Shown here: in pieces, positions 1-11,040 of the stretch | How the letters are laid out: every line of letters begins with the position of its first letter | Numbering within the stretch: position 1 is the first letter of the stretch | Assembly: GCA_020081605.1 (NCBI GenBank) | Contig: JAHREC010000018.1 | Span: 2,108,001-2,172,000, forward strand | Reading direction: 5' to 3' | DNA length: 64,000 nt | Origin: Albifimbria verrucaria | Taxonomy: Eukaryota > Ascomycota > Sordariomycetes > Hypocreales > Stachybotryaceae | Program-made: the position numbers and the translations under genes | The notes under the pieces: model-generated | Told to the model about the DNA's origin: nothing | Databases searched by the model: none | What the model saw: only the letters and a program-made list of their open reading frames with translations

Positions 1-11
1 TGAACGATGAC

Positions 12-1481
12 ATGAGCCACTTCTGCATCCTGCCCAACGGCGACAAGGCGTGGCGCAAATACTCCACGTATGATCCGATCAACTTTCCTGAAGGTTTCTC
101 CTGCATACGCTGCGCCGACAAGAATCTCCAAACCTGCGACACCGATCCTGTTCTAGGACTTGGCTGTTCTTCGTGCCGGGGTAAAGAGCTGGGTGTCAGG
201 AAAGATGGCTGCAAGGTGGCAATAACCAACACTATCGAAGATCCAGCAGGAGGCGAACCTTTTGTACAGAGGTCGGAACAAGCACTCACACCGCGACCAA
301 AGCCCAGGCAGGGTGTGAAGCTATGGTATCGACGAAGCTGTGATACCTGCGTCACCGCGAGGAAAGTGTGCAGCTGGCTCGACGACCAGATGAATTGGAA
401 AAGCGCATGCGACGCCTGCAGGGACGACAACCTTATCTGCGTGGACTGGGGTTTCCTGATCGAGGGTCCAGCCAATCCTATCGACAGCTCGAGTCTGAGT
501 TGGGAGGCTAAGCGCGAGAAGAAGCCGACATGGGCAGATCTATATCGGTGCACGCCCTGGCGGAAGTGCTGCACCGTCTGCCTACTCGCAGACAGTCACT
601 GCCGGGTCCTAGCCCGCCAACCAGACCATGCCTGTAAGAAGTGCACCCAACTAGGGCTCGAATGCATCGAATACGTCGATGAAGATGAGGATGAGGACGA
701 GGACGAGGCCGGGTATGTAGCCCGCAGGTTTCCCCTGCTCAGCCTCAGCGATGTCGGCTTCGGGGCGTTTATGCCGTACAATGCATGCAACACCTGCATT
801 CAGATGGGCCGCGGCTGCGACCAGCAACGGCCATGTGACTCGTGCGTGAAGCACGGAGCGCGCTGCGACAGGCCAGCCAATACAAGGGTCAATATGAAGA
901 ACTGCTTCCGGGGCCGATTGGATCCGCCGCCCGGCCCGCTGTACTACCTGGCCCTCGGATACGGGCCCGGAGGGGTCGAGGATGTCAAGCACGGCAGTCG
1001 CGTGGAGGAATGGATCGGCCCCGTGGCGCCCATGTACGGGCGTATTCACTTGAAGCCGCCTCAGGTTCTCTCCGAGGAAGTACGGGCCATACGGCGCAGG
1101 CTCCGACCACGCAGCGACCCGCCACCAAACGGTGGGCATGGTGGCCTACTCGTAGGCGTCCCGACAGCAGAGCTGACCGTCCCCAGGCTGAGAGAGCTCA
1201 TGCAGCAGGCCTGGCCAGACGTCTACCCACCTATCGGGCATCGAGACTATGGCGAGATAATAGAGAAATGGGATAAACAGCAAGAAGCCGATCAGCGAGC
1301 GCTCCTAGAGCCGCCCGCAAGAAGGACCCGAAGTTTTACACGCTCCATGACAGAACGTGCAGACGTCGTATACGTTGATCTCACCGACGAGGCGGAGGCG
1401 GAGGCGCAGCAACAACAGGAACAGGTTTATGGCGTCGATGACTTCGGCCTCGGGCCGATCCAGGAGTTCAATGTCTCTTAG
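12..1481 (+). CDS. Protein with four tandem Zn2Cys6-like cysteine clusters (function unknown)
   Basis: One uninterrupted frame of 489 codons. It is open to the window edge, so the true start may lie upstream. The first 290 residues carry four paired cysteine units built as C-x2-C-x6-C, a spacer, then C-x2-C-x6-C. Examples of half-units are CDTCVTARKVC with CDACRDDNLIC, CTVCLLADSHC with CKKCTQLGLEC, and CNTCIQMGRGC with CDSCVKHGARC; the first unit is looser. The fourth, with a 5-residue spacer, fits the canonical fungal Zn(II)2Cys6 binuclear cluster. An acidic Asp/Glu tract follows the third unit. The C-terminal part is proline/arginine-rich and ends in a Glu/Gln-rich stretch. Zn2Cys6 regulators normally carry one cluster near the N-terminus and a fungal_trans domain; I see no such domain here. 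Zinc binding is inferred from the spacing, and DNA binding is possible but unproven. It faces ras1 tail to tail. Confidence 0.75.
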   Translation: MSHFCILPNGDKAWRKYSTYDPINFPEGFSCIRCADKNLQTCDTDPVLGLGCSSCRGKELGVRKDGCKVAITNTIEDPAGGEPFVQRSEQALTPRPKPRQGVKLWYRRSCDTCVTARKVCSWLDDQMNWKSACDACRDDNLICVDWGFLIEGPANPIDSSSLSWEAKREKKPTWADLYRCTPWRKCCTVCLLADSHCRVLARQPDHACKKCTQLGLECIEYVDEDEDEDEDEAGYVARRFPLLSLSDVGFGAFMPYNACNTCIQMGRGCDQQRPCDSCVKHGARCDRPANTRVNMKNCFRGRLDPPPGPLYYLALGYGPGGVEDVKHGSRVEEWIGPVAPMYGRIHLKPPQVLSEEVRAIRRRLRPRSDPPPNGGHGGLLVGVPTAELTVPRLRELMQQAWPDVYPPIGHRDYGEIIEKWDKQQEADQRALLEPPARRTRSFTRSMTERADVVYVDLTDEAEAEAQQQQEQVYGVDDFGLGPIQEFNVS

Positions 1482-2909
1482 GACGGCACAACGGCCAGTT
1501 CTCCGGTGACGTAGCCAGAGCCAAACATCAGAAGCCCTCCCTCCCAGCAGAGCCGTTGAGGGTTCGCACGCCGTCACCTCAGCGGAAAGGCCACGCCTTG
1601 TCCCTTGGCGATGACATTAGACGAGGTTTGGCGAGGAGTCAGCCGGTATTATTGGGTGGCATGGTTGATTTAGCCACGGCCCATCGGGCTGCTCACGCCG
1701 AGGAGGTGGGATGCATGATAGTTGGGGCAATTTCTACGGTTGCTGATGGCAGTGTTGGCCTGTTCCATGAATAAGCGGCGTCTCAGATTACTCGAGCTCG
1801 AGAAAATGAACCATGACTCAACTCGGATTATTTTGAGCAAGCGAAGCAACCCTTGGCTTCATGCAAACGGCCGTTACATGGGGTTGCATTCAACGGCAAC
1901 AGTCCTGTATGGATGTCAAGTGTGAGCAAAAAGCAAAGCTGCATCGCATCCACGCTCACAGTCACTCGAGCCGTCCAATCCAAAGCCAACGAACGGGACC
2001 ACAGCCATGCATGCATTTATTGGGCGGGGTTCTCTGCTTTTGATCTTTGTTCTCTGTTTTCGACATCAGACCTCGGTCTGAAAACGACTTTGGGACCTCG
2101 ACATGTAAGTAGCAACGAAATTACAGATATGAAGTAAGGGATATAGGAGGGCACAAACACATAACCCGTGTTGAGTCTGTAAGAGAAACAAAAATAACCA
2201 GCGTAAAAAAAGACACAAGAATCCCTCTCCTTGTCATCACTTCTGACGCAACTGGGACGTCAAGCTCGACACACAACTCTTCGCAGGGGGCTCGTTGACC
2301 TCTCCCTGTCCCATCATCTGCGCCAGCCTGACACAATATCTTCTCTAAATTCGTGCCGCCAATGCTGCCACTCTTCTGTACTGCAACTCGTCTTTGCCAT
2401 GTTCCTTGTGCACAGGCCAACTTGGATGGCTGTTCCTAAAAACCGCCGGTTTTTTTCAAAAGGAGGTAAATAATAAGGTAAAATGTGAGCGGGTGAAGGG
2501 TAAAAGGGAATAATAGAGAAAAATGGTTGAAAGAGACGCGCGTTCCAACCTCGCCATGACAGACGATAATATGCTCGTTTTATCGGCCTGGTGGCCGATC
2601 ACCGATGCGATCGCTCGTCCGCAGCATGTCGCAAAGCTGCTTCTTCGAAAGTCCAAGGTAAAGTGTGCGCGACGACAAAGACAAACCCTGACTCCCACCC
2701 GATGCAACCAGAAGAAATTTTGTTGCCTCTTCCACCCTCGAGGCCGGTCGTAGTAGTGTACCAAACGTGTACACGTCTGAGTCAAATCGTCCTCTCATAC
2801 CCGATACGTCCCTCGTCAAAGGCTGGCAGAGCAGCTGCTGAATGATCTTCACCCATGCCGCTGCTGGTCGGCCTTGACACTGTATGGGTCTGAAACCAAC
2901 GCCAACTGC
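1482..2909. other. Intergenic, convergent 3' flanks
   Basis: About 1.4 kb between the convergent ends of the cysteine-cluster gene and ras1. Open frames here are short, overlap on both strands and show no recognisable domain. AT-rich stretches near 2150-2220 and 2440-2520 could hold 3' UTR or polyadenylation signals of the two genes. I see no gene. Confidence 0.6.
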
Positions 2910-3796
2910 TCACATGATGACACACTTGGAGCAGCAGCCAGCTTCTTGCTCGCCGTGGTCCATGTCGATGGGCTTGGGGGCCGTTGGCGCCGGAGCTACC
3001 GCCGCTGCCAGATCCGTATCCGGGCACGGGGCCACGGTTGTATCTGCGAATCTCTCGGACAATATCGTAGAAAGCCTTGTCGACGTTGATGCGGGACTTG
3101 GCCGAAGTCTCAATGAACTTGCAGCCGAATGACCGAGCCAAAGCCTCACCCTCTAAACGTAAAAAAGTTTCAGTATTTGCCATTTGATAAAGAAAAAGTA
3201 ATGTCAACGTAGGAATCTTACCGGCTCGGCTGACTTCTCGCTCGCTCTCCAAATCACACTTGTTGCCTGCTACAACCATGGGGAAGTTGTCCTTGTCCTT
3301 GACGCGAAGAATCTGCTGCTGGAAGGTGGTGATTTCCTCAAAGCTCTGGCGCGAAGTGATGTCGTAAACAAGCAGGAAACCCTCGCCGGTGCGCATGTAC
3401 TGCTCTCGCATGGCGCTGTACTCTTCTTGTCCAGCGGTATCGAGGACGTCGAGCAGGGCAACCTCATCGTCAATCTCACACTGCTTGCGGTAGGAGTCTG
3501 TCGGATTCGAGGTACCATGTTAGCGCGAGAGCTGGGGAGAGGGAGAAGCCACTAGCGGCAAGGTGTCGCACCTTCGATTGTCGGGTCATACTCGTCGACG
3601 AAGTGGCTCTGGATCAATTGAATGGTCAAGCATGATTTGCCGACACCACCGCCGCCGACAACGACGAGCTTGTACTCTCGCAGGAACTGTGGACGAACGA
3701 AGCGGTTCTGGTCAGCGATTGAACTTGACGGGGCGTAACGACGCAAGGGTGGGCGGAGCAAGGCCGGCGGCGTACCTTGGTTGAAGGGGCAGCCAT
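2910..3796 (-). CDS. ras1: Ras small GTPase (RasA/RAS1 type)
   Basis: Membrane-anchored GTPase switch controlling growth, polarity and cAMP/MAPK signalling in fungi. There are four exons: 3796-3776, 3686-3572, 3497-3222 and 3152-2910, with introns of 89, 74 and 69 nt. The protein starts [19 protein letters not shown]. Visible motifs are the P-loop GGGGVGKS, effector loop [20 protein letters not shown] with the catalytic Gln, NKCDLE and ETSAK. The tail ends CCSKCVIM, a dicysteine followed by a CaaX box for farnesylation. As given, that tail is out of frame: a C5 run (+ strand G5 at 2976-2980) shifts the reading so that the CaaX box is lost and translation runs to about 2782. Seven C in the run would restore Gly-Pro-Pro-Lys-Pro and the CaaX end; four would as well. 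I read this as an undercall. Family assignment is very sure. Confidence 0.95.
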
Positions 3797-5351
3797 TGTA
3801 AAAGTATAGGGCTCGCGGTAGCGATAGCTTCTCTAGTCTAGACGATCTGCTCCGAGGAGTTTCCCTGGTCTTGTTCGGACACGGAAGAGGGACGGGGGAT
3901 TGTTGTTTCGGGCGCGGGCAGCTTTAGGTGAATATGGAAGGGTCAGTGAGTCGAAAGAACGAAGGAGAAATGAAGACCGGCAGGGTGCAAAGGACCAGGC
4001 GACAGAGGCGAAGGAAGATTGAGACGAAGGCGATGGAGGTGAGTTGAAGAAGTGCGCAGAGCAAGTTGAGAGGAAGTGCAAGGGATTCGTTTGGGATGGG
4101 CGGATGGAGAATGAAAGGTTAGGTTCTTTTCCCGCTGGGGGCCGACGGACAAGGCAGAAGGGGTAAGGTGCAGTGCAGGGCAGCCCAGGTCAGTCCCAAA
4201 GAGAAAGACAAGGCAAGGCCAGGTACCTGTACCTCAAGATTATAGGCAGGTGGAGGATTGTCCCAGGATGTGGAGTATGGATGGGGTGGATGGATTGGGC
4301 GATCGGGCTTGGTGCTAGTTCTGGATAGGTATTGATTGTTACTGGCTGCTAGGGTGTGGCCGGCTGGCGCTTGTTGGAGCTGGGCACTGGCCGCTAAGGA
4401 AGTTTTGGGGTGGGAGGCAAGGTCGAGGCGCCCTGTAATCAGTCCCAACCGCACGCAGAGGAGGACAGAGACCGTGCCGTACATACCTAGGTAGGTAGTA
4501 GGCGCACGCATGCATGCTCTGTATGTCGGCTACTCTTATTATTAGTGGCTCAGGGCGCAGAGGTGTCCTGGCCCCCCTCGATGGTGGGGAGGTCGAGGTA
4601 CCTGGTACATTGTGCGAGGTATTGCCTGCCTTGTTGTCGTGTCGGTACGGTAGGTAGGTACATGCTGTAGGTACCAAGGTGGTAATTGTAAGGCAAGGTA
4701 AGGCAAGGCACCCTACCCTGGCCGATGCCATGTACTTACTTACCGGTTGGCGAAATTGAATCGACAGAGCCTGGGCTCAATCATTTGAAGTGGCCGACTA
4801 GGTGCTTACTATACTTATTAGTACGTGACGCGCAAGGCCCCGTGCCGTCTGAGCAAAGTAAATCTACAAGCGTCTTTGCCTTTTGGGTGTCCCGGTGGCA
4901 GAGTTCCAACTGGCATGTGTTAGCGGGAGATGCGCAAGACAAGGAGGAGAAGCAGAACGAAGAGGGAGGAGGGTGTGCGTTTGTCTGTGTGTGTGAGTGG
5001 GAAGCCTGCCTTCACGTACCTTCAGATGCAGGCTTGACAAGGGAGGAAACGTCTAGAAAAGTTGGCTCACATGCAGACCTAAACATGCAAGATCAGAGAC
5101 CCAACCCAACCCGTGCCAGGGGTAGTTTGAACTGACTAGAAAGAGTACCGATGGGGAGAAGCCAATGTGAGTGTGTAGGTAGGAAGGTACTTTGGGTCTA
5201 GCAGGCCGTGGAGGTACAAAACATACATGTTGAGCTAAAAGCTGGTGGGTTTAAATTGGGCGAAAGAAAGATGTGGGACCGTTGCCGCTGGAGAGCGACA
5301 GGGGCACTTCCGTAAAAGGGCACGCTCTCAGTCGAAGGTTCTCTTGGCTCT

Positions 5352-5381
5352 GTTGCGTTGCGTTGCGCTGCGCTGCGTTGC
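5352..5381. repeat. GCGTT/GCGCT pentanucleotide microsatellite
   Basis: About six imperfect copies of a 5-bp unit alternating TTGCG and CTGCG, in the ras1 upstream gap. Confidence 0.8.
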
Positions 5382-5937
5382 TATGGGACGAGTTCATGTC
5401 GAATCATAATCATCTGTCGCATGTACCGTCACCCGTTGACCAAGCCGGCACCGTACTTTACTGGGGGACGGACGCCCGTACCTGTACAGAGTACCGTTGG
5501 GAGCAAACATCTACCCGCTGGAATTAATCGACGGCAAGATTCCTCCTTAGCAATGTGGCGCAATCTGGGAGCAAACTGATCTTCCGTGGCAGCCAGATAC
5601 GGTTTGCCTCTGTGCCTTGGGTTAGCCGGCACTCTATCTTAGTAGCAAATAGTCTTGCCCGCTTACAGGTAACTTGCCTACCTTACCTATCGATCCAACG
5701 TAGGCGTCTGTCATACAGCATGCTACTTACTAACGTACCTACCCATCTGGGTACTTACCTACTAAGTGCACATTGTAGGTCCTATACTAAGCTGGGCATT
5801 ATGTCACAGTGTGGTGTGTGGTCGAACGGTAGTGGAATCATAATATGTGGCCAAACGGGGCCCTTTGTTGTTTCACGCGGAGCACTGAAATAAGCAGCAG
5901 CCGTAAATCAGACGATCTTGGCTGTTACGTGCTACTG

Positions 5938-5966
5938 TAGGCTAGGAAGGCTAGGTAGGCTAGGCC
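5938..5966. repeat. GGCTAGGTA-type short tandem repeat
   Basis: Imperfect repeats of TAGGCTAGG(T/A)A, related to the GGTA-type motifs scattered through the gaps. Confidence 0.7.
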
Positions 5967-6366
5967 ATTTGCCGTCACGGTTGTGCGTGAACGACTACTG
6001 CTTGTCACCGGCTGTTAGCACCGACCATCACTGTAGCAAGACGGAGAAGTGGGGTTCTGTCCTCCCCATAATGGACCCCGTTTCCTGCTAGCGCATCTAC
6101 TGTGGGAATCCGCTGCCCATAGCTCCCTGTTTCTGACTCTGTCGCCCTGCTATTGCACATGCTGTGCTGGACTGGACTGTACTGTACCTTTGTCATGCGC
6201 AAAACACAGACGGCAACACAAAGCAGTCTATATTTACGCCTGTCCAACCGCCCCCAAAAGCCTCTCTCAATGTCAAACAATCCAGCTCGATGCTTCTCCA
6301 TTTAGCCACTGTACTACCTCCTAACCAACTCAGGCTCTTTGACTGCGCACAAGCCCGCTGACATTG

Positions 6367-6388
6367 ATCCATCCATCCATCCATCCAT
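6367..6388. repeat. ATCC tetranucleotide microsatellite
   Basis: Five perfect ATCC units followed by a partial one. Confidence 0.85.
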
Positions 6389-7854
6389 GCCACAGACCAC
6401 CTCTGCGACTGGGCTCGACGTTGCAACCGCCTTTGCAAGACGTGCCAAGCTGCGCCCGCGTGCTCAGGGGCCTATGGTTGAAGTCTGCCTGTCCTCGGGT
6501 CAACTTCACGATCAGCAATATAAGTCTTATCGCCTCGCCTGAGATGTCTGAGCAGGTCTGCGCATGCTCAGGCGTTCAGCTTTGTTCGGGCACGCATGGA
6601 AGGGTGGCACTCTCAGTGGCATCTACATCCAGCTGAAAACGTCCCCGTCGTGATCGTCGGGAGACTGAACGACAGGTAACTGTACGGCCTTCTCAGAACA
6701 CCCCACTTCCCGTCTTTGTTGGATCCCATTCACGCCGATGCAGTGAGCAACAATACCGTACCTATCTTGGGGTTTCCGCCCTGAGACGCTCAACCTTTGC
6801 AGCCATGTCCCACGTCAGCCATGTCATGGCTCGTCCTTCAGCTGTGCCCTTCTACCTCTGTCTCGTCCGCTAGGCTTCTAGAACATGCAACCATGTGAGA
6901 TAAACGTCGGCGCATCAAGCCCCCAAAAACTCATTTAAAGACCGCTCTTGCGCTCGGCTAGTAGGGATTATTACCGGGTGAACGAACCGACAAGGACAAG
7001 CTCCGTACCCGATCTCCACTATTCATTCCCACGTCGGTATCCGGACGACGGCTTGATGTTTCTTGTCCTCGGGAAAGGGAAATGGCACGGCCGCCATGGT
7101 TCGGCAATGGGGCTTTGGCGGGCTGCCCTGCAAAGGTACCCAAGTCTGGTAAATTAAAACAATTGCTTCCCAGCAACCCCTTCGTTCGCTGTCGGTCAGG
7201 ACGCTCAGGTCCTGCTCGGCTGCACCGGGGCGCGGCACAACGGCCATATCAACCCGCAAGGCACCGGTTGGTTCTTTTCAAGACCGAATCGTCCCTAAAA
7301 GACAGGCAGAAGTGCTCTTTCTGGCCGACACCACGCTCATCCAGCTTAGCGGCACATGCATGCTGCATCCTCCACGCGCTCCTTTCCCATGGGCCCCTCC
7401 CTTGGCCCCTGAGCCACAACATGCATGCTGCTGCAGATAGGACATGCATGGCCCACAGAACCGAAGTGAGACGATCTTTCCAAGTAGTCTACGGTACCTA
7501 CCTACATAGTACAGCGTACGGATGGGTCGCTGGTTCTCGATCAATGTGCAGAAACCCCGAAGCTAGGCTAAGGGGTCGGTAGGGTAAGGCAAGGCAATGC
7601 TTACACGACAACGTCACTGGTGTAACCAGCGTCTTCAAGGTCTATTAATGCTATGCCGACGTATTTTAGGCTGCCCGCATGCGGCTGGCCAGAGGTAGAA
7701 GATATTCATGGCACCTCGTATGTATGCAGTGTGCCATCAGCCAGCCAAACACTGGACAGGCGTGCGTGGCCCCCTCTTCCTTCAAAGGAAGGGAATGCGA
7801 AGTACGCCGTAACCTGTAGGAGTGCCGCTGCTGCCAGTGCCCGCATGTGCTACA

Positions 7855-7900
7855 GTGCTGTGCTGTGCTGTGCTGTGCTGCGCTGTGCTGCGCTGTGCTG
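7855..7900. repeat. GTGCT/GCGCT pentanucleotide microsatellite
   Basis: Nine consecutive 5-bp units, mostly TGTGC with two TGCGC variants. It is the longest simple repeat in the ras1 upstream gap. Confidence 0.85.
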
Positions 7901-9242
7901 TACACGACTATGTATGGTGTAATAAACGGGTACGCACGTTTCTGCTTGTCCCTGGTCACTCGCGTGGCATGGGGAACGTGTTGACGGGGGTCTGGCAGTG
8001 GATGTGATGTGGTCCCCCTTGCCGGGTTTTGCCCATCGTCCGTCTCGCCGAGAACTACAGTACGACCAACGAGCGAGGAATTGGCAGCAATTACACAAGT
8101 GCTCCGTCATTCTAAGATCCGCTCGCGAGACGAGGATTCCCATCGGTCAACCCTTGTCCCTAAAGGTCCCCTATAGTCTATACCGCTTCCTTAGCCTCGA
8201 GGGCTGCCCAGCGCCAAGGCCCAAGACCGCGAGAGATTGCGGAAGTCGGAGGCCAAGAATCAAGCCAGGGTCTTGTCTCCGGCCATGATGCGATGCGGGT
8301 GATTTTTTCAGGCCCCTTCATTATTACAAGCTAGCGGCAGGTCCTGGCAAGCGTGCGGCCTGAGCATCATCCATGGTCAGACAGAGCACGGACGAGGGTC
8401 ATGTGATTGGCCTTTGGATAACCATGCTCCCTGGTGCTGGAGACTTCCCGTCGAGATGTGTCTAAAGTCCCACCGTAACTACGTTGCATGTCCGAGGAGC
8501 AATCTCATAGGACGTCGAGGCTCATCTTATAGCCGATCATCACGCGCGCACAGGTCCAATTTGTGTCCATGCACGATGATCTTCGTCCCTTCTCCCGAGG
8601 CAATCCGCTCGAAGGATCCCAAACCATCCTGGATGCCGCAAAGGATTGGGATCGTGATTTAGTTTCGTCCCAAGTCGTAGCATATGTGCAGATAATCAGT
8701 CCAGAACATCTAAGTTCCACATGGTCCAAAAAGCATTGCCGAAACAACACCAGAATTACACAGTCCTTACGTGCCTGGTATTGACACAAGACCAAGTGCC
8801 ATAGATTCTATCAAACAGGTCTTTTGAAAGTGGTTGCGATAATTCCTAGTCTCAACATATAGCAAAACTTTTTATTGTGTTGGCTGTTTTCAAAGTCATG
8901 TATCTTCTTCATTGCTTGGCATTGCGACACCACATCACCTAGGCATATCAGGTAATCCCGAATCCCAATATTATACATCAGATCTCCTGCCCTCGAAACG
9001 AGCAACCTGGGGTAAAGCGGAACGACATCATGGGTGTTGATGCAATCGAGTCACCTCTGTGACTGCAACCTTACGAAATGATAGCGTTGCATTCTACAGT
9101 CGTGTTGGGCTCGGGACTACAGAGTGTATATCATGATCCTTGGCAGGAAATGAGTGTGCAGCTGCCTTATTAGTGCAACATCTTCCGAGTAATTTCCTCG
9201 AGGAGATAATAGTAGGTCTTCTATTAAATTCGTGGGTCTGTT

Positions 9243-10656
9243 TTACTGGGCCTTGGTTTCTTCGGTCTCCAACTCATCATCCTCACCCTCCGTCATAATA
9301 CGGCGACCCTGCACGTTCTCGACAACCTCAGGCACAAGCGACTCAAGATAGGCTTGGTCCCTGCACAATTTGTCAGCGTCAATTGCTCTTGGGAAAATTC
9401 GTTTTGATGTTTCACTCACCTTCCAACCAATGTAACTGTGTTCCTCTTGTTGCCCCATCGCGGATAACTGCCAACCTTGACACCATGCGGCTCGACCTTA
9501 GCTGCTAACTGGGTCAAGTATCCAGCCACAGAACTTTCACTCATAGGCGTGGATATGAGCACGCGGCATGATCCCTTTCCTTCAGGGTCAACCAGCCTGG
9601 GAAGCACATAAGGCTTCAGTCCGTCCAACAGGCCCTCAACTACCCCGGATGGTTAGACGAATTTGTCCAATCTTCTCCAAGGCTACTTACACAATCTAGG
9701 GACTCCAGGTAAAATATGAATGTTGCCATTTACAACAGCAACGGGTACCCAGAGTTCCTCCGACGGAAAGATAAATTGCTTGTCAAGGGGCTGGGTTTCA
9801 TCCGTCGGGAGCTCAACCATACGAAGCTTAGCCCGGAGTGCTGGTGAATCGACGTCCCAGCTGAAAGCTGTTTGCGAAGGGTGTGGCTTCGAAATCTTCT
9901 TCATTTTTTCGAACGCTTCTTTATGGAGGAGCAAGGGCAAACCGAAGGCCTTGGCTATAGACTGGTACGTTATGTCGTCGTGCCTACGGCATCACGTCAG
10001 TACCAGCATGTCGTGTGACCTGATCGAAAATTACATACGTAGGGCCAATTCCTCCACTGCGTAGTCAGTTGTTAGCTTGCATATACAAGAGCATCTATAA
10101 CTCCTACCTGGTAACGACAAAGTCATATCTGTTGCTCATTCTCTGTACAGCCTCGATGATTTCATCCTCTTCGTCTGCAATAACCTCGACTCGCTTCAAG
10201 TTCTAGCAGGGAGGTGAGCATATGCCAATAGAAGGAATGCAGCTTTCACTTGACTCACTATTCCAAGCGAGAAACACCACTTCGCCATGTATGCTGAGTT
10301 TGTCTAAGCAGTGTCAACTTTATGACTTGTCTTCATCATCGATGTCAAGTTTTGGTCATTTGCTCTATCACATACATCGACAGTCTGAAATAAGAAACAT
10401 TAGCCACCTAGTAGATATGTTCGAGGGTTTGCGTCAATACCTTGCCTCCAAGAACCTCATCTCCGATAATTAAGCATGCAGCTGTGTGAATGGTTCGCGC
10501 AGCGCGCTCAGTCAAGGTTGCCGCCATCCTTGCCGGGCCTGGTCGGGAGCTGATTCTACTAAAGGACGCACTCGTAAGGTGTCTCGTCAGCTGCGTCAGT
10601 CTGGGCAACATGAACGCAATGTAGTCTACGCGGCGGTTTGTGGAGGTAGATTTCAC
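9243..10656 (-). CDS. MoaB/Mog (molybdopterin-binding) domain protein
   Basis: Multi-exon gene of the MPT-binding (MoCF_biosynth, CinA-N-like) family. After splicing, the core reads IIGDEVLGGK, then TNSAYMAKWCFSLGI, then a segment with ADEEDEI, then TSGGIGPTHDDITYQS, the signature phosphate-binding glycine loop of the domain. The latter half continues with HKEAFEKM and HILPGVPRLFEGLLDGL and ends in an acidic tail with EGEDDELETEE. Introns are short with clear signals, for example 9361-9419, one near 9640-9688, and two flanking the tiny exon that encodes GGIGPT. The frame is continuous across all junctions I checked. Three start codons are possible: 10656, 10611 and 10527. The Arg/Ser/Thr-rich leader from the upstream starts could be a mitochondrial presequence. 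Stand-alone fungal members are of uncertain function, so a role in molybdenum cofactor synthesis should not be assumed. It is divergent from GMF. Confidence 0.85.
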
Positions 10657-11040
10657 GCAGATGGGAGACCCGAGTGTCGATTGCTTCTATAGGGCTGCAG
10701 GCCAGATCGGTTGGTGTCTGGGCCAGTATCAGCATCGGCATCGGTATCGGGTAGCACATGACGCCATTACCGATTGACCACACAGTTACCAGGTAGTACC
10801 TACCTGCAGTACTGCACTATATGGAGTACCTCTCAGCTCCATAACAACAAACCAGCAAGGTGGGGTTCCCGCTCGCTCTCCAAGCTCCCTGTTGCTATCG
10901 CGGGGCTCCTTCGCTTTGCCAGCGACTGCAACCTCGACCCTATCAAGACTTCATTGGCAAGACGCACACCCGGCGAGCATAGTCTTTCGGTGCACCAGGA
11001 TCGCCAGTTTCGCAGGGTCAATATTTAAAACGTTTACACA
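10657..11040. promoter_or_regulatory. Divergent promoter region (MPT-domain gene / GMF)
   Basis: About 0.4 kb between two divergent starts. It contains a GGTAGTACCTACCTGCAGTAC cluster near 10792. No specific operator could be recognised. Confidence 0.4.

Larger units (their letters stand above)
3797..9242. other. 5.4 kb intergenic region upstream of ras1
   Basis: No supportable gene. Frames are short, overlapping and compositionally unlike the neighbouring genes. About 3,800-4,200 is pyrimidine-rich on the ras1 strand and probably holds the ras1 leader and promoter. The rest carries microsatellites (listed separately) and many decayed GGTA/TACC tetranucleotide clusters, for example near 4488-4500, 4650-4675, 5735-5765 and 7493-7506. 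About 8,400-9,240 is plain and AT-richer, and forms the 3' flank of the molybdopterin-binding-domain gene. Confidence 0.6.

Noticed and set aside
7082..7582. 166-codon plus-strand frame in the ras1 upstream gap
   Set aside because: Low-complexity, overlaps minus-strand frames of similar length and microsatellite-type sequence, no recognisable domain.
3797..9242. Transposon remnant in the long gap
   Set aside because: No terminal repeats, transposase or reverse transcriptase motifs in any frame that I could see.
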